Below are positions 7,934 through 18,000 of a DNA stretch of 27,341 bases, in pieces (positions within the stretch are counted from its first letter, which is position 1; every line of letters starts with the position of its first letter). A model generated the notes under the pieces. That model was not told the DNA's origin, ran no database searches, and saw only the letters and a program-made list of their open reading frames with translations. Source of the DNA: a virus. The position numbers and the translations under genes were made by a program. Location: positions 1 to 27,341 of IMG/VR virus record IMGVR_UViG_3300048126_000571. One strand, written 5' to 3'.

Positions 7934-10900
7934 ATGGCAATTACAACTTTAAATACGAATCCTAATAGTGCGTATACATTAGATGATTTCGATGAAACTA
8001 AAAACTATCATCGAGTATTGTTTAAACCTGGCGTTGCCGTACAAGCACGCGAACTTACACAAATGCAAACTGCCATACAACGTCAGATTGATTATCATGG
8101 TCAGCATAGCTTCACTGACGGTGCCAGAGTTGTAGGCGGCAAAGTTTCTCTTGAAGTCGAATATGATTATATTAAAGTAGAAGATACATTTACAACTGGT
8201 AGTACAGCTTTTGTTACGTCTTCTTATATGGGAGATTATAAAGGTAGCATTATTCAAGGTGCAACAAGTACGGTAAAAGCAAAAGTTCTTCAGGTTATTA
8301 ATGCTGCTGGTACTGATGTTAATGATTCTACTAAAACTGGTATTTTAGATGATGCGTCTGGTGATGCTATTACTTTATATATTCAATATATTGAAGGTGA
8401 TGCTGATCGTGGTGATGGATCAGGTGGTACGTATAAAAAGTTTGTTGCTGGTGAAGTAATTAAACTTTTAGATTCAAATGGCGCCGAAGTAACCGAAAAG
8501 AAAACCCGTGTAGGTGGATTTGGTAATGGCGATACTTTAAATGGTGGTAGTGCTTCAACTGCAACTGCTGCAGAATTTATTGGATCAGGTACATTCGTAA
8601 ATGATGCTACAAATGATTCAGAATTAACTGCTGCTGAATCTGTAGGTGTAGGATCTGCAGCAAATATTGAAGAAGGTGCTTATTTTATTAAAGGTACCTT
8701 TGTTCATGTAAAAGATCAGTCAGTCATATTAGACAAGTATTCAAATACACCTTCTCACTTTATTGGTTTAGAAGTAACTGAAAGTGTCGTAGGATCAACT
8801 AGCGATGCAACATTGAATGATAATGCTGCTGGCACTACAAACCTATCTGCACCAGGCGCTGATCGTTATCAAATTGCTACTAAATTAATTAAGACTGCAA
8901 AAGATAGTACTCCTAACTCTGAATTTACTAAATATGTATTGTTAATGACAGTTGAAGATGGTATTGTTGCTTCTGATAAAGCCCAAGGCGATCCAAAAAA
9001 TACAACTGAGCTTACAAAGAGATTAGCTCGAAGAACAAACGAAGAATCGGGTAACTATAGTGTTGAGCCATTTAAATATGAAGTAAGAGAATATTTAAAT
9101 AATGAAGGCGGTAATAATGGTTATAAGTCAGCTGCTACTATCATATCAAATGAAGACACTGTAAGTAATACTACTGAAGCAAGAACATTTGGTAATAATC
9201 GCCTTGCATTCGGTATTCAGCCAAACACGCTGTATGTTGATGGATTTAGAGTACAAAATTTAAAAACTGAGTATGTAACAATTGAAAAACCTCGAACTGA
9301 GACTCTTCAAGTTGGAGATGTTGAACGAGAAATTAATTATGGTAATTACTTTTTAGTTGAAGCTAGTACTATAAAAGGTATGCCTGATATTAATAACTTT
9401 ACTGTTGCAACATTACAAAACACAAATAATAATAGCACAGCGATTGCGCACTTTAGTAATATTACAGGTGCTGGCCCAACCGCGGGCAGAAACGATAGCA
9501 CTAAAGTAAGATATCAACAAACTGCTGCGCATGCAAGTACTAATAACTTTAAGAAAACAGCAGCTGATGGTACTGTTACAGAAAACTTAGATTTTGCAGT
9601 AACTAATCCCGGAAGTGGTAATGGTCTTATATTTGATCTAACTATTCGATATGATGGATCAGTTATAATTGAAATACTTGACGGTGGTTCTAATTATGCT
9701 ACAAACTGGGACGTAACAATTCCTACGAGTGAGGTTGGTGGTGCTATTGTTAAATTAAATGGTACTAAAGTAGGTTTAGGTACTTGTCGCTTTAGATCTT
9801 TAGAGAAGCATCCTGCAAGTACTGATAATTCCTTAATGCGATTACATGTATTTGATGTAAATGTTACTTCAGGTTCATTAACAGATGTAAAACGATTTGA
9901 TCAATTACATCCTGATGGTACTAGTGGTGCATATACACCCTTCCTTGCACAGACTTCTGCTACTCAAGTTGGTAAATTATATTCTAATGCTAGAACTGGT
10001 CCTTCAACTATTCAAGTATTCCGTATGCCTTTCACTTCTGTTAGACACATGGGATCACATAGTTCGGAAGTACCTCGTGGCAGAACTAAAAAGAGATATA
10101 CCTTTGAAAAAGATAATAATTCAGATACAACTGGAACATTTAATTTGGAATCTGGAGAATCATTAGTAGGTGCAACTGGTTTTTTAACGCAAGATGATGC
10201 AGCTGGTGCAACGTTTACTACTAATGTTGAAGAATCAGGTGGTACTGTTACGGTTAGTGGCTTAAATTCTGGTGAAAATGATGCAGATTGTAATATAATT
10301 ATTACAGTTGAAACTTCACAATCAAGTAGTACTACATTAAGAACAAGAACAAGAGCTTATTCAGATACAAGTGCTGCACCTTTTGCTGCATATGCATTTG
10401 ATGGACATTCACCTATTCGTTTAAACAAAGCTGATGTTGCTAAAGTATACTATGCTTATGATGCATTACACGATAAAACTGGTACAGTTGCTTCTAGTGG
10501 CGGAGCTTTAGGTTCAACTACAATCACGTTAACTGCAGAAGTAACTGGAATTACTCCAGGCATGCAGATAGTAAAAACTGCATCAGATGCAGGCAACTTA
10601 GAACCAATTAGTTATGGTCACGTTTCATCAGTAACTGCAGCTGGTGTTAATCCAACTGTAATTACTCTTGATAGACCATTACCTGCAGTTGCTAACGGTT
10701 TTGGAATTACTCTTTTCAATAACCTAATGGGTCAGTTTGATTTTGATGACGGTCAAAGAGATTCATTCTACGACGAATCAAGATTAAATCCAAAAGGAGC
10801 TGCAGCGGCTATTGATAATTTAAAGATTAAGTTTAAATATTATTCTCATGGTAGCGGTGACTTCTTTACAGTAGATTCATTCACTGGTACTGGCGCTGCA

Positions 10901-13900
10901 GCCGAGAAGCTGTCATACAATCGTCAATATAAATCAATTCCTTTAAGAGATTCTATTGATTTTAGACCTGTTAAAGCTGTAACGAACGGAACAGCAGCTC
11001 CGGCTTTAGGTAAAGAATTTTCGTCTGGTACTGGTGCTATTACTGGTAAGTCACCAGCTGAAGGCCAACGTTTAGTTTCTGATATGGAATTTTACCTACC
11101 AAGGATTGATAAAATTGTAGTCGATAAAGAAGGAAACTTTAGTACTATATCTGGTAAACCTGGATTGAATCCTACTATGCCAGAAGATAGAGTTAATTCT
11201 ATGACTCTTTTCACTGTTAAGTTGAAAGGGTATATGTATAGACCACTACCTGAAAAAGATTTTAAAGTTGTAACTCATAATTATAAACGATATCAAATGA
11301 AAGATATCGCTACTCTTGATGAACGAGTTAAAAAATTAGAGTACTATACATCTTTAAACTTCTTAGAATCTGCCGCAGCAAATCATCATATGACTGATTC
11401 TTCTGGTAATATCATGTTTAAAAATGGTATATTTGTAGATTCGTTTAAAGGTCATAACATGGCTAATGTGAATCACCCAGATTATTTGAACTCAATAGAT
11501 CGTGCTGCAGGTACACTAAGACCTCATTCAAATACTAAGAATGTTCCTTTACGTAGATATGCAAACGATATAGGTGTAACGGGTACTGAGCCAAAGAGTT
11601 CTAAGATTGCTGAAAAGAACTCTATATACACATTACCATATACAAATACACCATTTATTGAACAGCCTTATGCTGCTGATAGTATTAAAGTTAATCCATA
11701 CAATATCTTTACATGGGGTGGAGTAATGTGGCTATCACCAGATAGTGACGAGTGGGTTGATACACAACACCGTCCTGATGTGGTTATTGATCAGGTTGGT
11801 GTATATAATTCACTACTAGCCGTATTAGAAGAAGAAAATACAATAGGTACAGTCTGGAATCATTGGGAAACTATACACACTGGAGTTGATTCAGAGCAAA
11901 TAAGCAATACATTAACTCAGCTAGAAACAGCAAACGTTGATAGTAATGGTGCTGCTAGAGCAATGGCTACTTCTACTGGTACATTACAAGATCACTGGAA
12001 TGCTGGTCAACATAATACTGGGTTTATATCATATGATAACCAACACATTGATGTAAATGCATTAATTAATGATCCAAATGGAGAGTGGTGGGATACTGGT
12101 ACTGATGATAGTAGTGGTATGAGAATACTCGTCGATGAAACAATTACAAGTGAAGTTACTTTCCATGATCAAGTAAGAGATGGCTTTAGAAATGATGTAG
12201 TAATTGATACTGTTACCGAATCACAAGGTACAAAAATTGTTGAAACACAAATTGTTCCGTTTATTAGACCACGTACAATATACTTTAGAGCAGAGCAACT
12301 AAAACCTAATACTAAGTTTTATCCATTCTTCGATGGTATTGATGTAAGTTCATATTGTGTATCAGTTGCACCAGATTATGGTGTTGATGGTTTTATCGAA
12401 TGGACAAAGCAAGAAGCTATTGAAAGTCTTTCGCTTTATAATAAATCTAGTATTGATACAACTGGTCCGTTAATAACAGATGCTGGTGGTAAGCTATTTG
12501 GTAAATTCCAGATACCTAATAATGTTGCTGGCTTGAGATTTAAAACTGGTACAAGAGAGTTTAGACTTTCAGATGATATTACAAATAATACAACGAATGA
12601 ACTTTCTTATGCAGAAGCTAATTATTACGCTGCTGGTAAAATTAATCACTTAGAAGAAACGATACACACAACTCGTGTTCCAAGGATTGAAACTACTCAG
12701 CTTTCTGATTCTCGTACTATTCGCGAAGATGCTGTAACTAAAACTACTCAAAGAGTTAAGTATATTGATCCATTAGCACAAACGTTTATTTGTGATCAAT
12801 CTGGCGGTATGTTTACAACTAAGCTTGATTTGTTTGTAGCTGCGGCTGATACAACTGGTGGTAATGCAGAAAAAGCTAGTATTCCATTACGAGTAGGTTT
12901 AAGATTAGTTGAAAATGGTATACCTACTCAAAAGGCTGTTCCCGGTTCAGATGTAACAGTTTATTATAGTTCAAAAACAAATGGACATAATGCTAATGGA
13001 TTGATTGTAGGCGATACTTATACAATTAAAACCGTAGGTGATGCAAACTGGTCTAATGCTGGTTGGAAAGCTAATCAGGTTGGACCTAACGGTGACAAAC
13101 ATGGTGGAACTGCACAAGTTGGTGATTCATTTGTTTGTACACATGCTACAAACGGTGGTGGTACTACAGGTATAGCTAGAGCAGAAAATACATGTTATGC
13201 TTCAGATATTACAAGTGATGCATCTGTTGCATGTCCTATAACATTCGAGCATCCAGTTTATCTAACAGAAGCAACTGAATATGCTATTGTATTGATTGCA
13301 TCGTCTGAACTTTGGAAGATGTATTTCTCTGAAACTGGTCGATTGGATATCACAGGTTCACCTTCAACACCTGCTGCAATTGTTAAACAACCATATAATG
13401 GTGTATTCTTTACATCACAGAATGCTTCTACATGGTCACCTCATCAATTGAGAGATTTAAAATTCAACTTATATCGAGCTAGTTTTGATGTTAATGCTAG
13501 TACAACAGCTGCAAGTTATAAAGCTAGCTTTGTAAATGATGTGGTTGAAGCTGATAAGCTAGTTAATAATCCATTTACATACATTGCAAAACCTGATAGT
13601 AATACAACCGTAATACGTGTATTCCATAAAAATCATGGTATGTATACTGGTAATCAGTCAGGTGGTGCAAGCACAAGTAAAAACAGTAAAGTTGTATTTA
13701 CAGGCTGTGTTGCAGAAAATGGAATTGCGGCGGCAAAACTTAATGCGGCTGCAGGTCATTTTGTTCATGATATAGAACATGATTCATACTGTATTACACT
13801 AGGTGCAAGTGGAGCTGCGGTACAAGCAACTACTCTAAATATTGTTGGTGGTGGTAGTACAGTATTTGCAAGTGGTAATGTCCAATATAATAGCTTATAT

Positions 13901-14788
13901 GTCTATAACGAAAACTTCCAGCCAAATGGAACAAACTTATCATCTACGTTTGTTACAACAACTGGACGATCAATGGACGGTGATAGAGTAGGACGTCGAG
14001 GGCAAGCAATGGATTATTCTCCTCTTGCTAGTTCTATTATTTCATTAAATTCAAATCAACCACTCGAGTATCCTTGTGTAATTGCATCTGAAAAGAATGA
14101 AGCTCATGCAGCAGGTTTGATTAGTTCAACCTTTAATAACAAATCATTCGGTCTTTCCGTTGCATTTACTAATGAATCAAACTTACTATCACCTATAATT
14201 GATGGTAGAAGATTTTCATTATATGCAACACAAAATAGAATAAGTGATCCAGGCGCATATAATCAATATGGACCCGACGGTGCAGCAAATACAAATAGAT
14301 ATTATACTTCAACTGGTGATGTTACTGCTACTCCAGGAACAACTGCAATAGCAGGATCAGGTACTCAAAATAGTTATTATAATAATAACAACGCAGCGAG
14401 TGCAACGGCTGGTAGAGGTAGATACTATATACCTAATACATCACCACTCGGTACAGATGATATAAATAATTACATAACTAAAACTGTTCGTCTAGAAGCA
14501 GGATCGAGCGAGTTAAGAGTACTTGCAAATGTATTAAGACCTTTTGATTCAAACGTACATTTGTATTATAAAACATCTCCTAATCCAGATGCAGCTTTTG
14601 ATTTACTTCCATGGACTTATGCAGCGTCAACAAATAATATAGCAATTGAAGCTGGTTTTGACAATGTAGAATGGGTTATTGAACCATCTAAGGCGTTTAC
14701 AGTATTTGCATTGAAAATAGTATTATCTGGTAAAGATTCATCTAATGTTCCTATGGTAAGAAACTTTAGAGCTATTGCAGCAATATAA
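7934..14788 (+). CDS. DUF4815-type tail/baseplate structural protein, very large
   Basis: A 2284-aa structural protein. The N-terminus (DDFDETKNYHRVLFKPGVAVQARELTQMQ, about residues 17-45) is the hallmark of DUF4815 proteins of marine T4-like phages. Further conserved segments are IPLRDSIDFRPV (about 1002), KDIATLDERVKKLEYYTSLN (about 1117), PFIRPRTIYFRAEQLKPNTK (about 1442), DPLAQTF (about 1611) and a C-terminal domain starting YITKTVRLEAGSSELRVLAN. Position after gp8 is that of T4 gp9/gp10, so it is probably a peripheral baseplate protein that anchors fibres; this is inferred from order. It carries one each of the type A (10511-10717), type B (12971-13180) and GxGY (9620-9721) modules. Start ATG lies 18 bases after gp8 behind a weak purine-rich stretch. 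The next gene begins one base after its stop. Confidence 0.82.
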   Translation: MAITTLNTNPNSAYTLDDFDETKNYHRVLFKPGVAVQARELTQMQTAIQRQIDYHGQHSFTDGARVVGGKVSLEVEYDYIKVEDTFTTGSTAFVTSSYMGDYKGSIIQGATSTVKAKVLQVINAAGTDVNDSTKTGILDDASGDAITLYIQYIEGDADRGDGSGGTYKKFVAGEVIKLLDSNGAEVTEKKTRVGGFGNGDTLNGGSASTATAAEFIGSGTFVNDATNDSELTAAESVGVGSAANIEEGAYFIKGTFVHVKDQSVILDKYSNTPSHFIGLEVTESVVGSTSDATLNDNAAGTTNLSAPGADRYQIATKLIKTAKDSTPNSEFTKYVLLMTVEDGIVASDKAQGDPKNTTELTKRLARRTNEESGNYSVEPFKYEVREYLNNEGGNNGYKSAATIISNEDTVSNTTEARTFGNNRLAFGIQPNTLYVDGFRVQNLKTEYVTIEKPRTETLQVGDVEREINYGNYFLVEASTIKGMPDINNFTVATLQNTNNNSTAIAHFSNITGAGPTAGRNDSTKVRYQQTAAHASTNNFKKTAADGTVTENLDFAVTNPGSGNGLIFDLTIRYDGSVIIEILDGGSNYATNWDVTIPTSEVGGAIVKLNGTKVGLGTCRFRSLEKHPASTDNSLMRLHVFDVNVTSGSLTDVKRFDQLHPDGTSGAYTPFLAQTSATQVGKLYSNARTGPSTIQVFRMPFTSVRHMGSHSSEVPRGRTKKRYTFEKDNNSDTTGTFNLESGESLVGATGFLTQDDAAGATFTTNVEESGGTVTVSGLNSGENDADCNIIITVETSQSSSTTLRTRTRAYSDTSAAPFAAYAFDGHSPIRLNKADVAKVYYAYDALHDKTGTVASSGGALGSTTITLTAEVTGITPGMQIVKTASDAGNLEPISYGHVSSVTAAGVNPTVITLDRPLPAVANGFGITLFNNLMGQFDFDDGQRDSFYDESRLNPKGAAAAIDNLKIKFKYYSHGSGDFFTVDSFTGTGAAAEKLSYNRQYKSIPLRDSIDFRPVKAVTNGTAAPALGKEFSSGTGAITGKSPAEGQRLVSDMEFYLPRIDKIVVDKEGNFSTISGKPGLNPTMPEDRVNSMTLFTVKLKGYMYRPLPEKDFKVVTHNYKRYQMKDIATLDERVKKLEYYTSLNFLESAAANHHMTDSSGNIMFKNGIFVDSFKGHNMANVNHPDYLNSIDRAAGTLRPHSNTKNVPLRRYANDIGVTGTEPKSSKIAEKNSIYTLPYTNTPFIEQPYAADSIKVNPYNIFTWGGVMWLSPDSDEWVDTQHRPDVVIDQVGVYNSLLAVLEEENTIGTVWNHWETIHTGVDSEQISNTLTQLETANVDSNGAARAMATSTGTLQDHWNAGQHNTGFISYDNQHIDVNALINDPNGEWWDTGTDDSSGMRILVDETITSEVTFHDQVRDGFRNDVVIDTVTESQGTKIVETQIVPFIRPRTIYFRAEQLKPNTKFYPFFDGIDVSSYCVSVAPDYGVDGFIEWTKQEAIESLSLYNKSSIDTTGPLITDAGGKLFGKFQIPNNVAGLRFKTGTREFRLSDDITNNTTNELSYAEANYYAAGKINHLEETIHTTRVPRIETTQLSDSRTIREDAVTKTTQRVKYIDPLAQTFICDQSGGMFTTKLDLFVAAADTTGGNAEKASIPLRVGLRLVENGIPTQKAVPGSDVTVYYSSKTNGHNANGLIVGDTYTIKTVGDANWSNAGWKANQVGPNGDKHGGTAQVGDSFVCTHATNGGGTTGIARAENTCYASDITSDASVACPITFEHPVYLTEATEYAIVLIASSELWKMYFSETGRLDITGSPSTPAAIVKQPYNGVFFTSQNASTWSPHQLRDLKFNLYRASFDVNASTTAASYKASFVNDVVEADKLVNNPFTYIAKPDSNTTVIRVFHKNHGMYTGNQSGGASTSKNSKVVFTGCVAENGIAAAKLNAAAGHFVHDIEHDSYCITLGASGAAVQATTLNIVGGGSTVFASGNVQYNSLYVYNENFQPNGTNLSSTFVTTTGRSMDGDRVGRRGQAMDYSPLASSIISLNSNQPLEYPCVIASEKNEAHAAGLISSTFNNKSFGLSVAFTNESNLLSPIIDGRRFSLYATQNRISDPGAYNQYGPDGAANTNRYYTSTGDVTATPGTTAIAGSGTQNSYYNNNNAASATAGRGRYYIPNTSPLGTDDINNYITKTVRLEAGSSELRVLANVLRPFDSNVHLYYKTSPNPDAAFDLLPWTYAASTNNIAIEAGFDNVEWVIEPSKAFTVFALKIVLSGKDSSNVPMVRNFRAIAAI
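9620..9721 (+). repeat. GxGY-like unit in DUF4815 protein (type C module)
   Basis: NGLIFDLTIRYDGSVIIEIL followed by DGGSNYATNWDVTI. GSNY replaces GxGY, but the strand pattern around it matches the gp7 and gp8 units. Confidence 0.4.
10511..10717 (+). repeat. Dispersed beta module type A, copy 4 (in DUF4815 protein)
   Basis: GSTTITLTAEVTGITPGMQI, then ISYGHVSSVTAAG, TVITLDRPLPAVANGFGITL. The 'tgItpGMqIv ... vssV...ITLd' pattern matches the gp7 and fibre copies. Confidence 0.55.
12971..13180 (+). repeat. Dispersed module type B, copy 2 (insert in DUF4815 protein)
   Basis: GLIVGDTYTIKTVGDANWSN, then VGDSFVCTHATNGGGTTGIA. It appears cleanly inserted between two parts of a conserved DUF4815 segment: GLRLVENGIPTQKAVPGSDV upstream, and SDITSDASVACPITFEHPVY downstream. 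Relatives that I recall have only a short linker here. Confidence 0.55.
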
Positions 14789-14789
14789 T

Positions 14790-15005
14790 ATGAAAGGCGA
14801 ATATCAAAAAGTACAAGATAATCCTTCATTAATTCGTGATAAGAGCTCTGGTGCTATTATAAATATAAATGAAACTGCATACAATGCAAGACTAAAGCAG
14901 ATAGAAGATAGTAAAAAGAATGCTCAGCAAACTGAAAAGATCAATAAGCTCGAATCAGATGTTGAAGAAATTAAAAACTTATTAAAACAACTAGTGAGTA
15001 AATAA
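14790..15005 (+). CDS. Small conserved phage protein with C-terminal coiled coil
   Basis: A 71-aa protein. The N-terminal half, MKGEYQKVQDNPSLIRDKSS then GAIININETAYNAR, matches a small protein found near tail genes of T4-like marine phages ('RDxxSGAIxN' motif). The C-terminal half (from about residue 35) is a charged heptad-like helix, KINKLESDVEEIKNLLKQLV, that should form a coiled coil. The ATG at 14790 is chosen over an upstream in-frame TTG at 14775 because it sits one base after the preceding stop. Its own stop overlaps the fibre start in TAATG, so it is translationally coupled to the giant fibre gene. It could be a fibre-attachment or assembly factor; this is inferred from position only. 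Confidence 0.8.
   Translation: MKGEYQKVQDNPSLIRDKSSGAIININETAYNARLKQIEDSKKNAQQTEKINKLESDVEEIKNLLKQLVSK
14858..14865 (+). promoter_or_regulatory. TATAAATA octamer upstream of giant fibre gene
   Basis: Exact T4-late octamer inside the 71-aa gene, about 140 bases before the fibre start. It could drive the fibre gene separately from the baseplate run, but intragenic octamers are expected by chance at this AT content. Confidence 0.25.
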
Positions 15006-18000
15006 TGCCTCAAAATAAAGAAACAAGAGTATCAAAAAATTCAACATTCGAAGAATGGCGTCAATCAACTAACCAAGTATCATTTGATGTTGGTCCTATT
15101 GAAAGTAATGATGATCTAACAGCTGATTCTTTAGATAAAGAGACTAGGCTTACTGATCAGGCTAAGACTGTTTCTGTAGTTACTGGGTCATCTAGTGCTA
15201 CCAACATCGACGTCGGTGCTTCTGCTGGTTGGACTGGTTACAACGCGTTTCATAGTATAGGTAGTGGTAGTAGTAAAGGATCTACTGCCCATACTAGTCG
15301 TAATTATGTAGTAGATGCGTCTGAAATCGTTGATCAAAGATTCTCAGTTGCTGCTAATGGTAATGTTACACTAGCGCCTAATATTAGTATCTATGCTGAC
15401 AATAGCATCACGGGTGCTCAAAACGGTAGTGATGGTGGAATGTTCTTAGAAGCTAATACTTTCTTAGAAAATAATACTCTTAGAGGTAAGACAGTTACAT
15501 TTAGCGGAACTATTAATGCTAATAGCTTACATTCTCGATACTCTGTAAAAGCATTTATTAAATATTTATCTGCAGCTCCTAATTATAACCTATTAGATGA
15601 AGTTACTGCTGAGCTTACTACTAGTAATTCATTTTCTATAACACTAGATATAGCAGAAGGTACAGTAATACCTCAGGTAGGATTTCTAGTTTCGGGTGTT
15701 AATGCTAATGCTGCTGGTAGCTTTGACGATGGTTCAATTGTTATAGAAAGTCTTCAGCTTGCTGTTAGTGCAGGAGCTAGTGAAATTATTAGTGATGCGG
15801 AAGAGTTTATCCGTGATCAATCGAATGGTTTTAATAACGTTGGTATTCGGATCGACTTAGCTCCTGATAAAAAGGTTGACATGACAGCGGGTCATATTAT
15901 TTTTACTGGCGCATCAGGTGCACCTACTGATTTTGTTGCTGGTAAGAATATTGAACAATATACTGGTAATAATAACTCAAATACTCGAGAGTTTTCTGCT
16001 CAAATTGTAAGCGTTGTAAAGTCAGGATCTAATATAACAAAACTTCTTATTACAAACGCAGTAGGTGTATTTAATCCAGCCTTATTAATAGGTTCAGCTG
16101 ATAATTATTCTACCTCAGCTCAACAAATTGCTGCTAATAAAATTGTAAGACAAGTTACTGGTCTATTAGATCATGGTTATGTTCGAGTATATAAAACTAA
16201 TAGCGGTACCACTACTAAGCTAGCACAAGGTGTTGGTATAGCAAATGGATTCCACTTACCTCGAGCAACATTTGCTCTTCCTTTAACATCAGGGTCAACC
16301 CTGCCAGCTACTTATTTGGAAGGCGAAAGAGTTTATCAAACTGCAAATAACACAAAAGAAACTGCTAGTAATGTTGCATTCTTTAGTGCTAAAATATTAA
16401 TTGCGACAACTACTGCAAACAAATATGGTTTAGGTACTCACGGCGGTTTAATATTATATGATACTGATGGAACCTTTGATCCTAGTAAAAATATTAGAGG
16501 TGCTACAGCTGATTTATCTGATGTAAATGCTGTTATAGGAAATGCAAGATACAGCGCAACTCATAATGATTGTGTATTAGATAATACATTTTCATCCATT
16601 ATTCGATTAAATACTCCAGCTGTTACTGGTGATTCCTTTAGTGTTGAATTTGCAAGTGCAGTTGATGCAATCGTAGAAGTACAAGACGACATTGGTAAGA
16701 TTGAAGATCTTGCAACTAATACCGTTCAAGCTAAATTTGGTGCTAGTGCTGGTCAAAAATCACTTGCAACTGGCGATATAGTTACCACTTTAAATACATT
16801 ACAAGATATGATCGGCAATAATGTATTACCAACAATTGCTAATAATAATCATTTGATTCCAGCAAATATAACAACGATTAGTGGTTTAGCTAAAAGCGTA
16901 GTTGATTTTATTGGTGATACTGATTTATCGGATGCAACTTTAGGTGCTACAGCCAACACATCTTCTACTTTGACTGATGCAATTACAACAATTAAAAACT
17001 TTATTGGTAGTACAGATATTTCTGATATCGCTACTGGCGAAAAAATTACTACTACTATTGCACAGCTTCATGATGAAGTCGGTGATGTAACAACACTAGA
17101 TGCAGCCGGTTCGGCAACTGCTGGTGGATTTGATACCGAAGTTCTTACAACAGCTCTTATTGAATTAAGAACTCTTGTATGTCCTGGTGATATTGATACT
17201 GCTCAAACCGCATTGTCTGCTAATGCTGGAAATGCTGCTAACTTCGCCGCAACTACAAATACCGACGGTGTTATTGAGCTACAAAAAATTGTTGGTGATA
17301 GAACAGGACTTAGTACAGATAATCTTATTGGTACATCAGCTGCAACAAACGATATTGTTGCGCAAATTAATCATATTAAAGCCGAAATTGGTACAGCAGC
17401 ACTAGGTACTACTGCAGCTGGTGATATCGCATCAGCTATTAATGAATTAGAAACAAATATCCGTGGCTCTTTAGGCAATTATACTATTGATAATAACTTA
17501 AATGCTGAAGCAACATATGTTATAAACAATGGCATTATAGATGCTCTTAACGATTTAACAACATATATTGGTAATACTGCAATCAGTGGAATTGGTGCTG
17601 CAACTACTATTACTTCTGCTGTTAATAAAATGCATGCAGAGCTTGGAGATGCAGATAGTTTAAATGCTAATCCTGTTACTGCATTAAATGCTGGAACAAC
17701 TGATGGTACTGGTGGATTTAGAAATGCAACTGGTGGTAGTGATGCGACAGTTGTATCAGCTTTAACGGAATTAAGACAAGCGTTACTTGGTGATACAGCA
17801 GCTCTTGCCGCAGTGACTAATGCTCGAACTGATACTGATACTCAAGCTACTTTAGCTTTAGCTAAGGCTGATCTAGCAAATTTAGCTGGTTATAGTAAAA
17901 CAAATATTATTGATGCTATTCTAGAAATCCAAGATTTAATGGGTGATGTTACTTCACTCGATAACGGGGATAATGATTTTAATAGCGCAAGAATTACTGA

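Noticed and set aside
14461-14468. TATAAATA octamer inside the DUF4815 gene as a promoter
   Set aside because: It is about 320 bases from the next start and within coding sequence; a few such matches are expected by chance at this AT content.
14775-14789. TTG start for the small coiled-coil gene
   Set aside because: It would overlap the end of the DUF4815 gene for no gain; the ATG at 14790 begins the conserved MKGEYQKV sequence.
16291-16304. CAGGGTcaACCCTG inverted repeat in the fibre gene
   Set aside because: A 2-base loop cannot form a stable RNA hairpin, and a 6-bp arm is within chance for this length.
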